From assembly GCA_030068145.1 (NCBI GenBank), contig JAPJBO010000029.1:496001-560000 (forward strand): 64,000 nucleotides of DNA, written 5' to 3'. Source of the stretch: Diplonema papillatum (Eukaryota > Euglenozoa > Diplonemea > Diplonemida > Diplonemidae). A program made the translations under genes and the position numbers. The notes under the pieces are model-generated. The model saw only the letters and a list, made by a program, of their open reading frames with translations. It was not told the origin of the DNA and ran no database searches. This document shows positions 9,801 through 19,709 of this stretch, piece after piece (the first letter of the stretch is position 1; every line of letters starts with the position of its first letter).

Positions 9801-10071
9801 GCATGACACGTTGTTCCGAAGTAGAGTCTCGTACCCCTTCCTTCGTGATGTTGCAGCCGACAAGGGTTGCACCACGACGAAAGCGCGGAAAAAGTGACCC
9901 TTCTGGAGTCACGTAGCGAAAAGCTAGCACAGTGTGGTACTCATTTGCATGCAAATGACTCCCCAATAACGCAATGAAGTCATCCGAGTGTCCGACGAAG
10001 CCCTTGTCAATACCACCCAACGACTGCGACGCGCGTGCGAAATGTCGGACGCTAGCGTCTGTCAAGAGCAT
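9718..10071 (-). CDS. Hypothetical protein, repeated locus
   Basis: A 117-codon ORF starting MLLTDASVRHFARASQSLGG. The first roughly 65 residues look coding-like (mixed composition, no low complexity) but match no family I know. The 5' third, together with about 110 bp upstream, recurs inverted at 33885-34072, where the same first 27 or so codons are preserved before the sequences diverge. That second copy lies beside a fossil RNase H fragment, so this may be a piece of a mobile element rather than a host gene. The C-terminal part runs into repeat family I. Confidence 0.3.
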   Translation of the reverse strand: MLLTDASVRHFARASQSLGGIDKGFVGHSDDFIALLGSHLHANEYHTVLAFRYVTPEGSLFPRFRRGATLVGCNITKEGVRDSTSEQRVMRDEDNFCGTLQRNVFPDASQGGQDTLE

Positions 10072-10158
10072 GCGTGACTCGGCCGTGTTTTTAAAGGTGA
10101 GATGAGAGGCATCGGCTCACTCTGTCAAAGGGCCATCCCACGAACGCAACAAGAAAAC
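9960..10158 (+). repeat. Dispersed repeat family H, copy 1
   Basis: About 195 bp recur in inverted orientation at 33885-34072. Shared strings include GCATGCGTGACTC, GAGATGAGAGGCATCGGCTC and ACTCTGTCAAAGG. The SINE at 10161-10310 begins immediately to the right of this block. Confidence 0.75.
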
Positions 10159-10160
10159 GG

Positions 10161-10310
10161 AAGAGAGAGAGAGAGACGAGTTAGAGTGCAGGGACCATCT
10201 CTCCGAGGAGTATCCGGTCGCCCCACTACTGTAAAAACACCCGAGGTGGGACTCGAACCCACAACCGCTTGATTCGTAGTCAAGCGCTCTCGCCATTGAG
10301 CCACTCGGGC
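10161..10310 (-). mobile_element. tRNA-Arg-derived SINE, full-length copy
   Basis: Read on the minus strand this is a complete tRNA-like head (10310 to 10238), a short body, and a (CT)n tail at 10177-10161. The body runs through AGTGGGGCGACCGG, GAGAGATGGTCCCTGCACTC and TAACTCG. At least three 5'-truncated copies of body plus tail, without the head, lie at 36216-36274, 37923-38007 and 43521-43613. A pol III-type head, a shared body and a simple-repeat tail are the marks of a tRNA-derived SINE. No clear target-site duplication could be found. Confidence 0.75.
10238..10310 (-). tRNA. tRNA-Arg (anticodon ACG), SINE head
   Basis: The minus-strand sequence folds as a 73-nt cloverleaf. The acceptor pair is GCCCGAG/CTCGGGT, the D arm GCTC/GAGC, the anticodon stem CTTGA/TCAAG around the loop CTACGAA (anticodon ACG), and the T arm GTGGG/CCCAC around TTCGAGT. 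Every stem is intact apart from a G-U pair at the end of the acceptor. It is followed by a T-run (TTTTT) and then by the SINE body. It could be a working tRNA gene or only the head of the SINE; its good folding leaves both possible. Confidence 0.85.
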
Positions 10311-10334
10311 GATGTTCGGGGACATTTCGTGCCA

Positions 10335-10445
10335 AAAGACACGTTATTCCAAAGCAACGTGTCTTGTCCGCCTTTTTGAGGCGTTCGGGAAACACTTCGT
10401 TGGACGGTGCCACGAGATACGGCCGTTGCCGCAAGACACGGCATG
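10335..10445 (+). repeat. Repeat family I, copy 2
   Basis: Related to 9665-9800: GACACGTTATTCCAAAGC, GTGTCTTGTCCGCCT, then GAGGCGTTCGGGAAACA. It lies on the head side of the SINE, so the SINE sits between two dispersed-repeat fragments. Confidence 0.6.
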
Positions 10446-10779
10446 CCGAATCCCATTCGAATGTGCGGGCATGCGTTCCGTCGCCCCCCAAAAACGTCCT
10501 TATGCGCGATGACAGGCCCCGCGCGGTGTGCAGCGTGTCTGCAACTGTTCACGACAAGCGCGGGTGATCGGCTTAAGCGCGGCATTTTCTCCCAGGCCTT
10601 GCAGCCACAGGCCCGGCCCGGAGAGACAAAGCTGGCGGTATATAACATATGGCAGAACATGTGGAAAGACGTAACATTTCATCACTTGAAATGATACACG
10701 GAACAAACATGCGAGCACATGTTGTGTCACATGCTGGGTCGCATGTATATCTACACAACTTTCCAGAAAACAGTCGTGC

Positions 10780-12200
10780 GCGCACACTGTTCACGGCGAC
10801 CTCGCCGCACGGGTAATCGGCTTGAACAAAGCAGCGCGGCATTCTGCCAGGTCTTGCAGCCACGGGCCGGCCTGGAGACACAGAGACAGCTGGTGACCCG
10901 TGCCCGTGGCGACAAGGCGAAGGAGTCGACGCCGGCGTCAGCGAAGAGAGCACCGACAGCGAGCCGTCGGTGACGTCCGTCACGCAGCACGAAAACATCG
11001 CTCGCAGCAGCGGACACCAGGGGATGGGGGTGCGGTACAGGCGGGGGACGACCGAGCCGCGGCTTTTTGACCGTGTTTTTGAGCACTTCGTGCACGTCGA
11101 GGATCAACGCGAGCTTCAAATCCGAGAACCGCAGCTGAAAGTTCTGCTCCACCGTCAGGGCGGCGGGGTGACCGAGCCGCGGGCGGGGTTTTTGACCGCG
11201 TTTTTGAGTACTCGATTGTCGCACGATGACACGCCATTCAGTTGCAAGGTGTCCCCCGTCCAGAAAATACGCGCACAATACAACACGTGGCATAGCACGT
11301 CAGGTCACATGCTATCAACACAACCTTCTAAGTCGTGCAGTCGTGCACGGCTGTTCACGGCGACCTCGCGCACGGGTGATCGGCTTGAACAAAGCAGCGC
11401 GGCATTCTGCCGAAGGGGGGGATGGGGATGCGGTACGGGCGCGGCTGCGACTGCTCCGTGCGGGATGACCGAGCCGCGGCCGGGTTTTTGACCGCGTTTC
11501 TTAGTACTACGATGACACGTCATTCAGTTGCAAGGTGTCAGCTGGTGACCGGTGCCCGTGGCGACAAGGCGAAGGAGTCGACGCGGGCGTCAGCGAAAAG
11601 AGCATCGACAGCGAGCCGTCGGTGACGTCCGTCACGCAGCACGACACATCGCCCAGCCGCGAGACAGCAGCAGCGGAAGGGGTGGATGCAACGGACACCA
11701 TGGGATGGGGATGCGGTACGGGCGGGGCTGACTCCGGCTGCGGCGGCTTCGTGCGGGACGACCGAGCCGCGGCCGGGTTTTGACCGCGTTTCTGAGTACT
11801 AAGAAGACACGCTATTCAGTTGCAAGGTGTCCCCCGTCCAGAAAATACGCGCACAATACAACACGTGGCATAGCACGTCAGGTCACATGTTATCTACACG
11901 TGCAGTCGTGCACGGCGGTTCACGGCGACCTCGCCGCACGGGTGATCGGCTTGAACAAAGCAGCTCGGCATTCTGCCCCAGGTCTTGCAGCTGAAAGAAC
12001 TGCTCCACCGTCGGTGCGGCGGGGTATCCGGCACGACCGAGCCGCGGCCGAGTATTTTACCGCGTTTTTGAGTACTCGATTGTCGCACGATGACACGCCA
12101 TTCAGTTGCAAGGTGTCCCCCGTCCAGAAAAGACGCGCACAATACAACACGTGGCATAGCACGTCAGGTCACATGCTATCTACACAACCTTCTAAGTCGT
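10780..12200 (-). repeat. Tandem partial copies of the CEP44-type gene 3' half
   Basis: Several incomplete copies of the region that forms the 3' half and downstream flank of the CEP44-type gene lie end to end. GCATAGCACGTCAGGTCACATG recurs near 11290, 11870 and 12155, AGCTGGTGACC near 10888, 11538 and 12318, and CATTCAGTTGCAAGGTGTC near 11232, 11520, 11810 and 12100. The copy at 11087-11165 still encodes a near match to the end of the CEP44 domain (FSDLKLALILDVHEVL). The copies differ in which internal pieces they keep, so the array grew by repeated unequal exchange. Confidence 0.8.
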
Positions 12201-12218
12201 GCAGTCGTGCACGGCTGT

Positions 12219-12962
12219 TCACGGCGACCTCGCCGCACGGGTGATCGGCTTGAACAAAGCAGCGCGGCATTCTGCCCCAGGTCTTGCAGCCACGGGCCGG
12301 CCTGGAGACACAGAGACAGCTGGTGACCGGTGCCCGTGGCGACAAGGCGAAGGAGTCGACGCGGGCGTCAGCGAAGAGAGCATCGACAGCGAGCCGTCGG
12401 TGACGTCCGTCACGCAGCACGACACGTCGCTCAGCCGCGAGACAGCAGCAGCGGAAGGGGTGGATGCAACGGACACCATGGGATGGGGATGCGGTACGGG
12501 CGGGGCTGGCTCCGGCTGCGGCGGCTTCGTGCGGGACGACCGAGCCGCGGCCGAGTTTTTGACCGCCGCGTTTTTGAGCACTTCGTGCACGTCGAGGATC
12601 AACGCGAGCTTCAAATCCGAGAACCGCGGCTGGAAGAACTGCTCCACCGTCAGGGCCGGGTATCTTCCGCCCGCGAGGGCCACGGCTCCCGGGGCCCGCT
12701 GCTCGTGGGCAAGCAGCTTCCAGAGCTGGCGGGTGAATGAACGGTCGTCGCTCTCCTTGACGAACCACGGGTACTTCGACAGAAACCGCGCGGTGGCCGC
12801 GGGAAAGGCATCGTCGAAGAGATAGCCTATGATGGCCAGGCACGCCCACGGCTCGCCTGAGGCGAGGGACTTGCTCTCGAGGAGGTCGAGGGCTCGGAAC
12901 CCGCACGCAATGAGAGTCGTCTTCAGCTTCTCGAGCTTCAGCTGACCCGCGTGCGAGAGCAT
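12219..12962 (-). CDS. CEP44: CEP44-domain centriole/centrosome protein
   Basis: A 247-residue ORF. Residues about 5-130 align by eye with the CEP44 domain of centrosomal protein 44: an opening helix GQLKLEKL, then ACLAIIGYLFDDAFPAATARFL (compare SLPIISYSFTSYSPYVTELI in human), then RSFTRQLWKLL, LTVEQFF and FSDLKLALILDVHEVLKN. CEP44 proteins localise to the centriole lumen and centrosome or spindle poles, which would fit a flagellated or ciliated cell. The remainder is Ser/Pro/Ala-rich low complexity and runs into the 3' repeats, so the true C-terminus is uncertain. ATG at 12962 begins directly before the domain. No intron is needed for the domain. The locus is unusual in that both gene ends have been tandemly amplified. 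Confidence 0.75.
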   Translation of the reverse strand: MLSHAGQLKLEKLKTTLIACGFRALDLLESKSLASGEPWACLAIIGYLFDDAFPAATARFLSKYPWFVKESDDRSFTRQLWKLLAHEQRAPGAVALAGGRYPALTVEQFFQPRFSDLKLALILDVHEVLKNAAVKNSAAARSSRTKPPQPEPAPPVPHPHPMVSVASTPSAAAVSRLSDVSCCVTDVTDGSLSMLSSLTPASTPSPCRHGHRSPAVSVSPGRPVAARPGAECRAALFKPITRAARSP

Positions 12963-14160
12963 GTTGGATCAGATGGGTACCCCTCTCTCCCCCTCGCTCC
13001 TCCTCTCTGTGTGGATTTCAAGTGTTTCGCGGTTCTGCTACAGCTACGAGAAAAGGCAGGCGCTTCGTGTTGTTCGTGCGTGCCGGTTGATAATTTCTTC
13101 CCACTTTTACGTGCCCTGTGTCGCTGCCTACGTCTGTTTAACCTGCACTACACATTGAAGGGCAACCCGCAAGATTGTTACAAGCGAAACCGCGCGGTGG
13201 CCGCGGGAAACGCGTCGTCGAAGAGATAGCCTATGATGGCCAGGCACGCCCACGGCTCGCCTGAGGCGAGGGACTTGCTCTCGAGGAGGTCGAGGGCTCG
13301 GAACCTGCACGCAATGAGAGTCGTTCAGCTTCTCGAGCTTCAGCTGACCCGCGTGCGAGAGCATGTTGGATCAGATGGGTACCCCTCTCTCCCCCTCGCT
13401 CCTCCTCTCTGTGTGGATTTCAAGTGTTTCGCGGTTCTGCTACAGTTACGAGAAAAGACAGGCGCTTCGTGTTGTTCGTGCGTGCCGGTTGATATTTTCT
13501 TCCCACTTGTACGTGCCCTGTGTCGCTGCTTACGTCTGTTTAACCTGCACTACACATTGAAGGGCAACCCGCAAGATTGTTACATGCGAAACCGCGCGGT
13601 GGCCGCGAGAAACGCGTCGTCGAAGAGATAGCCTATGATGGCCAGGCACGCCCACGGCTCGCCTGAGGCGAGGGACTTGCTCTCGAGAAGGTCGAGGGCT
13701 CGGAACCCGCACGCAATGAGAGTCGTTCAGCTTCTCGAGCTTCAGCTGACCCGCGTGCGAGAGCATAGCATGTTGGATCAGATGGGTACCCCTCTCTCCC
13801 CCTCGCTCCTCCTCTCTGTGTGGATTTCAAGTGTTTCGCGGTTCTGCTACAGTTACGAGAAAAGACAGGCGCTTCGTGTTGTTCGTGCGTGCCGGTTGAT
13901 ATTTTCTTCCCACTTGTACGTGCCCTGTGTCGCTGCTTACGTCTGTTTAACCTGCACTACACATTGAAGGGCAACCCGCAAGATTGTTACAAGCGAAACC
14001 GCGCGGTGGCCGCGGGAAACGCGTCGTCGAAGAGATAGCCTATGATGGCCAGGCACACCCACGGCTCGCCCGAGGTGAGGGACTTGCTCTCAAGGAGGTC
14101 GAGGGCTCGGAACCCGCACGCAATCAGAGTCGTTTTCAGCTTCTCGAGCTTCAGCTGACC
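12963..14160 (-). repeat. Three tandem units of CEP44 5' end plus upstream region, period about 402-409 bp
   Basis: Each unit joins about 175 bp of the CEP44-type N-terminal coding region (around 13187-13362, 13590-13770 and 13996-14160) to about 225 bp of the sequence that lies upstream of the intact gene (starts TTGGATCAGATGGGTACCC). Relative to the intact gene, the units beginning near 13360 and 13765 lack two bases shortly after the start codon region (GTCGTTCAGC against GTCGTCTTCAGC), so they do not encode the same domain. They look like repeated promoter/first-exon blocks. The last unit (13996-14160) is rearranged and leads into the block at 14118-14364. Confidence 0.8.
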
Positions 14161-14364
14161 CGCGTCTCTCTGGGACCCTGGCTTTTCGGCGGGGTGTTTC
14201 CCGAAGGTTTCTGCAATCTACACCGATCTGGTCGGGATTTCCTGCATGTTTATAGGGTCCCCTGTGGGGGTCGGGTTTGTTTTGTGGCGGATTTTTTGCG
14301 GTCCCACAGAACTCGCTAACGGGACTGCACTGTGTGTGGGGGGGGTGATTTTTTCCTCATTTTT
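14118..14364 (+). repeat. Direct repeat flanking element Y1, copy 1
   Basis: About 245 bp, starting at CACGCAATCAGAGTCG and ending CCTCATTTTT, recur at 15275-15520 nearly unchanged. Copy 1 is interrupted at its right end by element Y1. Copy 2 continues uninterrupted into TTCTTCTTCCAGAG, which here appears only on the far side of Y1. Confidence 0.85.
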
Positions 14365-15234
14365 CGAGACTGGAGGTCCTATGAACATGCAATGTGAATA
14401 GCCTCTATTCGAGCCAACCCGGCTTTTCTTCATGAAAAAAGTGTATTGTTTTTGGAAAGAGCCGGGCAAGCTTTTTTTTTCCCTCGCAGAAGGTATGCGG
14501 GTGGCAGAGTGACCGGGCGCCGGCCTTCAGGCCGGTGAGTCCGGGTTCGAACCACGCCCATGACATTTTTCCGGTCGAAGATTGTTTTCGAGGTTTGTTG
14601 CGTTTCGGGGTCAAATGTGCCCGAAAATTGCGTTCTTGGCGGGTTTCTCAGTATTTCGCGGTATTTGGGTCACCCCGGGAAACGGAGTCGGGCGGCCGAG
14701 CTTGCCATCACAGGCCAAACTTGCTACGAGAACCGAACTTTGCTTCACCAGAACTCAGCTTCGTGCGAACTTTGCTTCGTCCGAACTCAGCTGCGCCCGT
14801 ACCAGAATTTAGCATCGCCCGAACTTTGCTTCGCCAGAACTTAACTTCGCCCGAGCGTTGCTTCGCCCGAACTCAGTCCGCCCGAACTTTTGCTTCGCCG
14901 GGGGGCGGCGGGGGGGGCGCCCCCCACCCGGGTACCAGCGCCAAACTTTTCCCGCACTCGGTGGGTCGGGGGGGGTCCGGGGGGGGTGTCCCCCCGGGTA
15001 CGAGCACCGACCTTGGCTTCACCCGGACTTTACACCCTGGCCGAACTTCGCTTCGTGCCCGAACTGTTTTTTAGTACCAGCGCAGCCTGAGCGCTTAGCA
15101 ACGCCCGAACTAAGCATCACTCGAACTTAGCTTCACCAGCATTGCCCGAACTTAGCTTCGCCCGAACTTTACTGTTCCCCGAACTTTAACTGCTGCCTCC
15201 AGTCTCGCCACGCGCCGGCCTTAGCCGAGCGCAC
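14365..15234 (+). mobile_element. Element Y, copy Y1
   Basis: Begins CGAGACTGGAGGTCCTATG and carries the inverted string CCTCCAGTCTCG at 15196-15207, followed by a conserved right edge (CCACGCGCCGGCCTTAGCC). A second copy with the same order of parts is at 39722-40635. Inside, from left to right: a conserved leader of about 110 bp, a tRNA-like segment (14495-14561), about 130 bp of conserved body, and a tract built from GAACTTNGCTTCNCC units. Comparison with the uninterrupted direct repeat at 15275-15545 marks the insertion: CCTCATTTTT on the left, TTCTTCTTCCAGAG on the right. No transposase ORF is present, so it is non-autonomous. Superfamily unknown. Confidence 0.7.
14495..14561 (+). ncRNA. 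tRNA-like sequence within Y1
   Basis: It has an A-box-like TGGCAGAGTGACCGG and a B box GGTTCGAACCA, ends at CGCCCAT and is followed by ATTTTT, a possible pol III stop. The length (about 67 nt) and mismatches in acceptor and T stems rule out an ordinary tRNA. It most likely serves, or once served, as an internal pol III promoter for Y. Confidence 0.5.
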
Positions 15235-15274
15235 GTACTTCTTCTTCCAGAGCGGGTGAATAAACGATCTTCAC

Positions 15275-15520
15275 GCAATCAGAGTCGTTTTCAGCTTCTC
15301 GAGCTTCAGCTGACCCGCGTCTCTCTGGGACCCTGGCTTTTCGGCGGGGTGTTTCCCGAAGGTTTCTGCAATCTACACCGATCTGGTCGGGATTTCCTGC
15401 ATGTTTATAGGGTCCCCTGTGGGGGGTCGGGTTTGTTTTGTGGCGGATTTTTTTGCGGTCCCACAGAACTCGCCAACGGGACTGCACTGTGTGTGGGGGG
15501 GTGATTTTTTCCTCATTTTT
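15275..15520 (+). repeat. Direct repeat flanking element Y1, copy 2 (uninterrupted)
   Basis: Same sequence as 14118-14364. Here CCTCATTTTT runs straight on into TTCTTCTTCCAGAGATGGTG, giving the unoccupied form of the Y1 insertion site. It includes a remnant of the CEP44-type 5' region (CAGCTTCTCGAGCTTCAGCTG). Confidence 0.85.
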
Positions 15521-16560
15521 TCTTCTTCCAGAGATGGTGAATGAACGATCTTCACTTTCCTCGCTGGTTGTTCCAGCCGCGGGTCTTGCGCACCGGGGTG
15601 AAGGCGGAAAGAAGTGCACAAACTGCGAGCCGTGATGCAAGGCATCACGCAACCGCGGATGGGTCAAGTAGAAGATATGAGAGCGGGGGTGACACGCTTC
15701 TGGATGAAAATACTCGAGGGACTGCCTTGTGCTCATTTCGAAGGAGGCTAGAGGGGGAGGAACATTTCCGGAGTTGGGGCTTGCACTGATAAACGAAGCA
15801 ACGGACGATCAGCATCAACTGACCAAAGGTAATGAAAATGATAAGGCAAACACTTTACCTCCTTTGATCTATCGCAACTGGCAGTCTCCTCAAGCATTTC
15901 CTACAAAGCAGGTGCTTATACAAAAAAGATATTGTAGAAGCTTGGAACATCTAACGACAAGAAATATGACCCCCCGTTTCAAACCCCCCTCCCGATACCG
16001 GCGCTGTGTCCGGGTGAACTTGTACGCGCCGACAATCGCTTTCTTCATTTGAGCGTTCTTTCGGGGCGTAGGGCCCTTTGTACTGTTCTCGCTGTTTCTG
16101 TTTTTTTTCGGCATGTCGTCTTTCCGACGATCCGGGGACACAGTGGTCCTTGATCTGTTGCTTGTTTTGTGAGATTCTGCTGCGACGAAGCTTGAGTCCA
16201 TACCCGAAATACTGCGTGACTGCCGTCACCAGCACGCTACTTTACATTCAGCCGCAACGCATTTTCTCTTTGGTTTATCTGTGTGCGGCAAGTTTTCCTA
16301 TGTATGTCCGGTCTTGCGTCTGCCAGATTGTCTAATCGAGTCGTGCGCACCTACCCGTTCTTCGCTTTGTGAACGCAAAACACTCCCGAAGAGGTGAGAG
16401 TTCGATGATGAGTCCTTTGGTTGGATATTTCCGCCCTGATCCGGGAGGGGTTGAGACAAGTGCTTTATTTCTCAAACAAGCGATGGGGAGGACCCTCAGA
16501 AGCTGGAGTTAAAGAGGGTGTACACCCGAAAAAGCGCCTCCGTTCGGTGTGACTGAGCCG
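15521..16560. other. Stretch without a recognised gene
   Basis: Only short ORFs without domains are present. Near 15893 the string CAAGCATTTCCTACAAAGCA is an inverted match to dispersed repeat family F (copies at about 41870 and 59070). Nothing else can be supported. Confidence 0.5.
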
Positions 16561-17545
16561 TGCCATGCTAATCCATGTGGTTCCTGCATTCAAGTTATCT
16601 CAATACTGAGCCGGCCCCTTCCGTGCCGCTAGGTTTTACGTGCGTGAAAAGCACGGGGGAAGTTCGCCTGTATTGGCGCCTTGACACGCGTTTGGGGTGC
16701 AGCGCACCCGCTTTTCGGGTGCACATTGACACGCGTTTGGGGTGTAGCACCCGCTTTACAGGTGTACATCGACACACGTTTGGTGTGTCGCACGCCCGAT
16801 TAGCATGGCACGGCTCAGTCACGGAGGCGCACCCAGTGGCGTATTGTTAAACTCCAGCCTCCTGCTCTCGGAAGTCCGGAATTTTCATTTTAAAGCGGCC
16901 CTACACTGGAGGACAAGTGCTTTTTTCACGCACGTAGAACCTAGCGGCACGGAAGGGGCCGGCTCAGTATTGAGATAACTTGAATGCAGGAATCACATAG
17001 ATTAGCAAGGCACGGCTCAGTCACACCGAACGGAGGCCCAATCAGTGGCGTATCGTTGAACTCCAGCCTGCTGCCCTCGGAAGTCCGGAGCTTTCGTTTT
17101 AAAGCGGCGATACACTGGAGGACCAGTGCTTTTTTCACACGGAGAACCTCTCGGCACGGAAGGGGCCGGCTCAGTATTGAGATAACTTGAATGCAGGAAC
17201 CACATGGATTAGCATGCGTATTGTAGAACTCCAGCCTGCTGCTCTCGGAAGTCCGGAGCTTTCGTTTTAAAGCGGCGATACACTGGAGGACCAGTGCTTT
17301 TTTCACACGGAGAACCTCTCGGCACGGAAGGGGCCGGCTCAGTATTGAGATAACTTGAATGCAGGAACCACATGGATTAGCATGCGCATTGTAGAACTCC
17401 GGCCTGCTCCTTTCGGAAGACCGGAGCTTTCGTTTTAAAGCGGTCCTACACAGGAGGACGAGTGCTTTTCACGCACGGAAAACCGAGCGGCACGGGCCGG
17501 CTCAGTATTGAGATAACTTGTACGCAGGAACCGTCACGTGGAAAG
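16560..17545. repeat. Tandem array, about 165-180 bp units (type 1)
   Basis: Copies of a unit with landmarks CGGAAGTCCGGAGCTTTCG, ACTGGAGGACCAGTGC and CTCAGTATTGAGATAACTTG lie at about 16860-17010, 17060-17210, 17225-17390 and 17395-17540. The first piece (16568-16655) is inverted relative to the rest. Between about 16680 and 16800 a separate repeat of about 50 bp with CGCGTTTGGGGTG occurs three times. No coding function is seen. Confidence 0.8.
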
Positions 17546-17789
17546 GAGGTGCACCGGTGGCGTATTGCAGAGCACCAAACTCTCGGAAACCCGGAGCGTT
17601 CGTTTCGCAGCGGTCTTTCAGTGGAGGGCAGTGTAATATTGAGATATGATAAGATGCCAAAACACCCTCTCCCCCTTTGCACGAATAAAATACTTTTTGA
17701 CGCCACTCCACACTGTACGCCGGCCCCGAAACCCCTCTCTGTGCGACTCAAAACGGGTCCTAAACGGTCCTTGGCGGGTTAAACGGAGG

Positions 17790-18402
17790 TACGCCCTAAT
17801 ATCGAGGGCGCGGATATTGTGATATTTCGAACACGTAAACAACATGGACTAGCATACACAGCTCAGTAACGTTGAACCTGGTGCGTATTGTAGAGCTCTG
17901 TAGAGCTCTAAACTCTCGGATAACCCGGAGCTTTCGTTTCGCAGCAGTCTTTCACTGAAGGGCAAGTGCTGCACGCCCTGATATCGAGGGCGCGGATATT
18001 GGAATATTTCGAACACGTAAACAACATGGACTAGCATACACAGCTCAGTAACGTTGAACGGAAGCGCACCTAGTGCGTATTGTAGAGCTCTGTAGAGCTC
18101 TAAACTCTCGGATAACCCGGAGCTTTCGTTTCGCAGCAGTCTTTCACTGAAGGGCAAGTGCTGCACGCCCTGATATCGAGGGCGCGGATATTGGAATATT
18201 TCGAACACGTAAACAACATGGACTAGCATACACAGCTCAGTAACGTTGAACGGAAGCGCACCTAGTGCGTATTGTAGAGCTCTGTAGAGCTCTAAACTCT
18301 CGGATAACCCGGAGCTTTCGTTTCGCAGCAGTCTTTCACTGAAGGGCAAGTGCTGCACGCCCTGATATCGAGGGCGCGGATATTGGAATATTTCGAACAC
18401 GT
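17790..18402. repeat. Tandem array, about 182-bp units (type 2)
   Basis: Three nearly identical units start at GATATCGAGGGCGCGG (near 17800, 17981 and 18173), followed by the start of a fourth that is cut at 18402 by the left end of element X1. Landmarks shared with the type 1 units (catgga-ttagcat, GAGCTTTCGTTT, CTTTCACTGAAG) show that both arrays descend from one unit. The uninterrupted unit reads CACGTAAACAACATGG where X1 begins. Confidence 0.85.
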
Positions 18403-18540
18403 AAGGGAGGTCACATTTTTACCTTACCGGGGAAAATCCCCGGTGGTGTCAGCCAAAAGGTCGAAGGTCCCCCCCCCCCCCCGGTGGGTTTTTTGTTTGA
18501 AAACCCACAAAATGTGCATCCAACTTTTTTTTTGCCCCAT

Positions 18541-18612
18541 TGGACAGTAGCCCAGTCGCAAGATCACCGCCTTCGAGGCCGACGGTGCACGGTTCGAATC
18601 CCGCAGCTGGCA
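18541..18612 (+). ncRNA. tRNA-like sequence near the left end of X1
   Basis: Contains TAGCCCAGTCGCAAGA (A-box-like) and a perfect B box GGTTCGAATCC at 18591-18601, followed by CATTTTT. Acceptor and T stems do not pair properly, so it is a degenerate tRNA relic, or pol III promoter, rather than a tRNA gene. Confidence 0.45.
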
Positions 18613-19319
18613 TTTTTCTCGAGATCCAATCTTCAATCAATTCCGTCAACCTTGAACTTTTTCCCGGGCGACTGTACAACCTACTACTGTCGTAGTACTG
18701 CTACTCCGTGACGTCAGTACTGTAGTCCTACAACACCCCAAATCCAGCCTGTCGTTGCATCGAGTCGTCGCTGTCAGTCGGCGCCACCACATTGATGACA
18801 ATCCCACCTTGACTTTTTGCACCGCACTTTCTAGCGTTATTTCGTGAGTTTCCCCACCCGGACTCCGCCGACCAAGGAATCCTGGTGTTCATTTTGTCGA
18901 TAGAAGGCACTCTCGACGAGTCTCGTCAAGTCTCGAACCAGCTGAATCGAGGAATCCAGTTGAGCCTTGAGCCTCGAACTTGAGCTTAAATGCCTCCCGT
19001 TTCCGTTCCGAATCGAGGCTCTCGGATTCGGGACGGAAGTTTCATTTGGCAGTAGCTGAGTTAGTAACCGTCATCAAGACATGGGCGTATTCAGTCTGAC
19101 AGGCATCACACCGTCATTCAGTTGCGACCCGGCCTACCGTCGTATCAAGCATTCAAGTCTCATCAACAATCAAGTTTGGATGAACTTCTTCTTCGCAATA
19201 TTCACGTCATTGGAAGCTTGCCAGAATGGGAAGTCAGGGAAAGGACGAAGGAGATCCTGATTCAGGACTGAAGAACACGTTGAGTCAGACTCAGAGAGAG
19301 CGGTCCGCAGCTGATGACA

Positions 19320-19348
19320 CTGTGACACTGACAGTGTCACACAAAAAA
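19320..19348 (+). other. 19-bp palindrome followed by an A-run
   Basis: GTGACACTG-A-CAGTGTCAC is a perfect inverted repeat, followed by ACAAAAAAAA. It lies between the transposase stop codon side and the left end of X1. It could act in transcript ending or as a binding site; no direct support for either. Confidence 0.4.
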
Positions 19349-19709
19349 AAAAGTGCGCTGACACCACACGCGGCCGATGTCATGGGCCGACATGGGTTGG
19401 ATGATGGGTCGTCCACTCCAGACCATGATGGGACAGACGATTCGAGGGAACGTCACAAGGCTACACTATCTATAGGCCGACCAAAGCAGCGACAACGTCA
19501 ACAATCAGAACTTCTCACGGAAGTCAGTTGCAATGGCATGAGACCATCGCTGGTTGGCGTGACGTAGCAGTCTGAGCAGACCTTTTCAACGACGTTTTGC
19601 TCGAGAACAGCTTCGATGAAGAGATGTGCAGAAAATAGACCCGGGGGTAGTAGGGAAGTTCATAAAACAACGCTGTCACGTCACGTGCGCACGCTCATTC
19701 GAAATCCTG

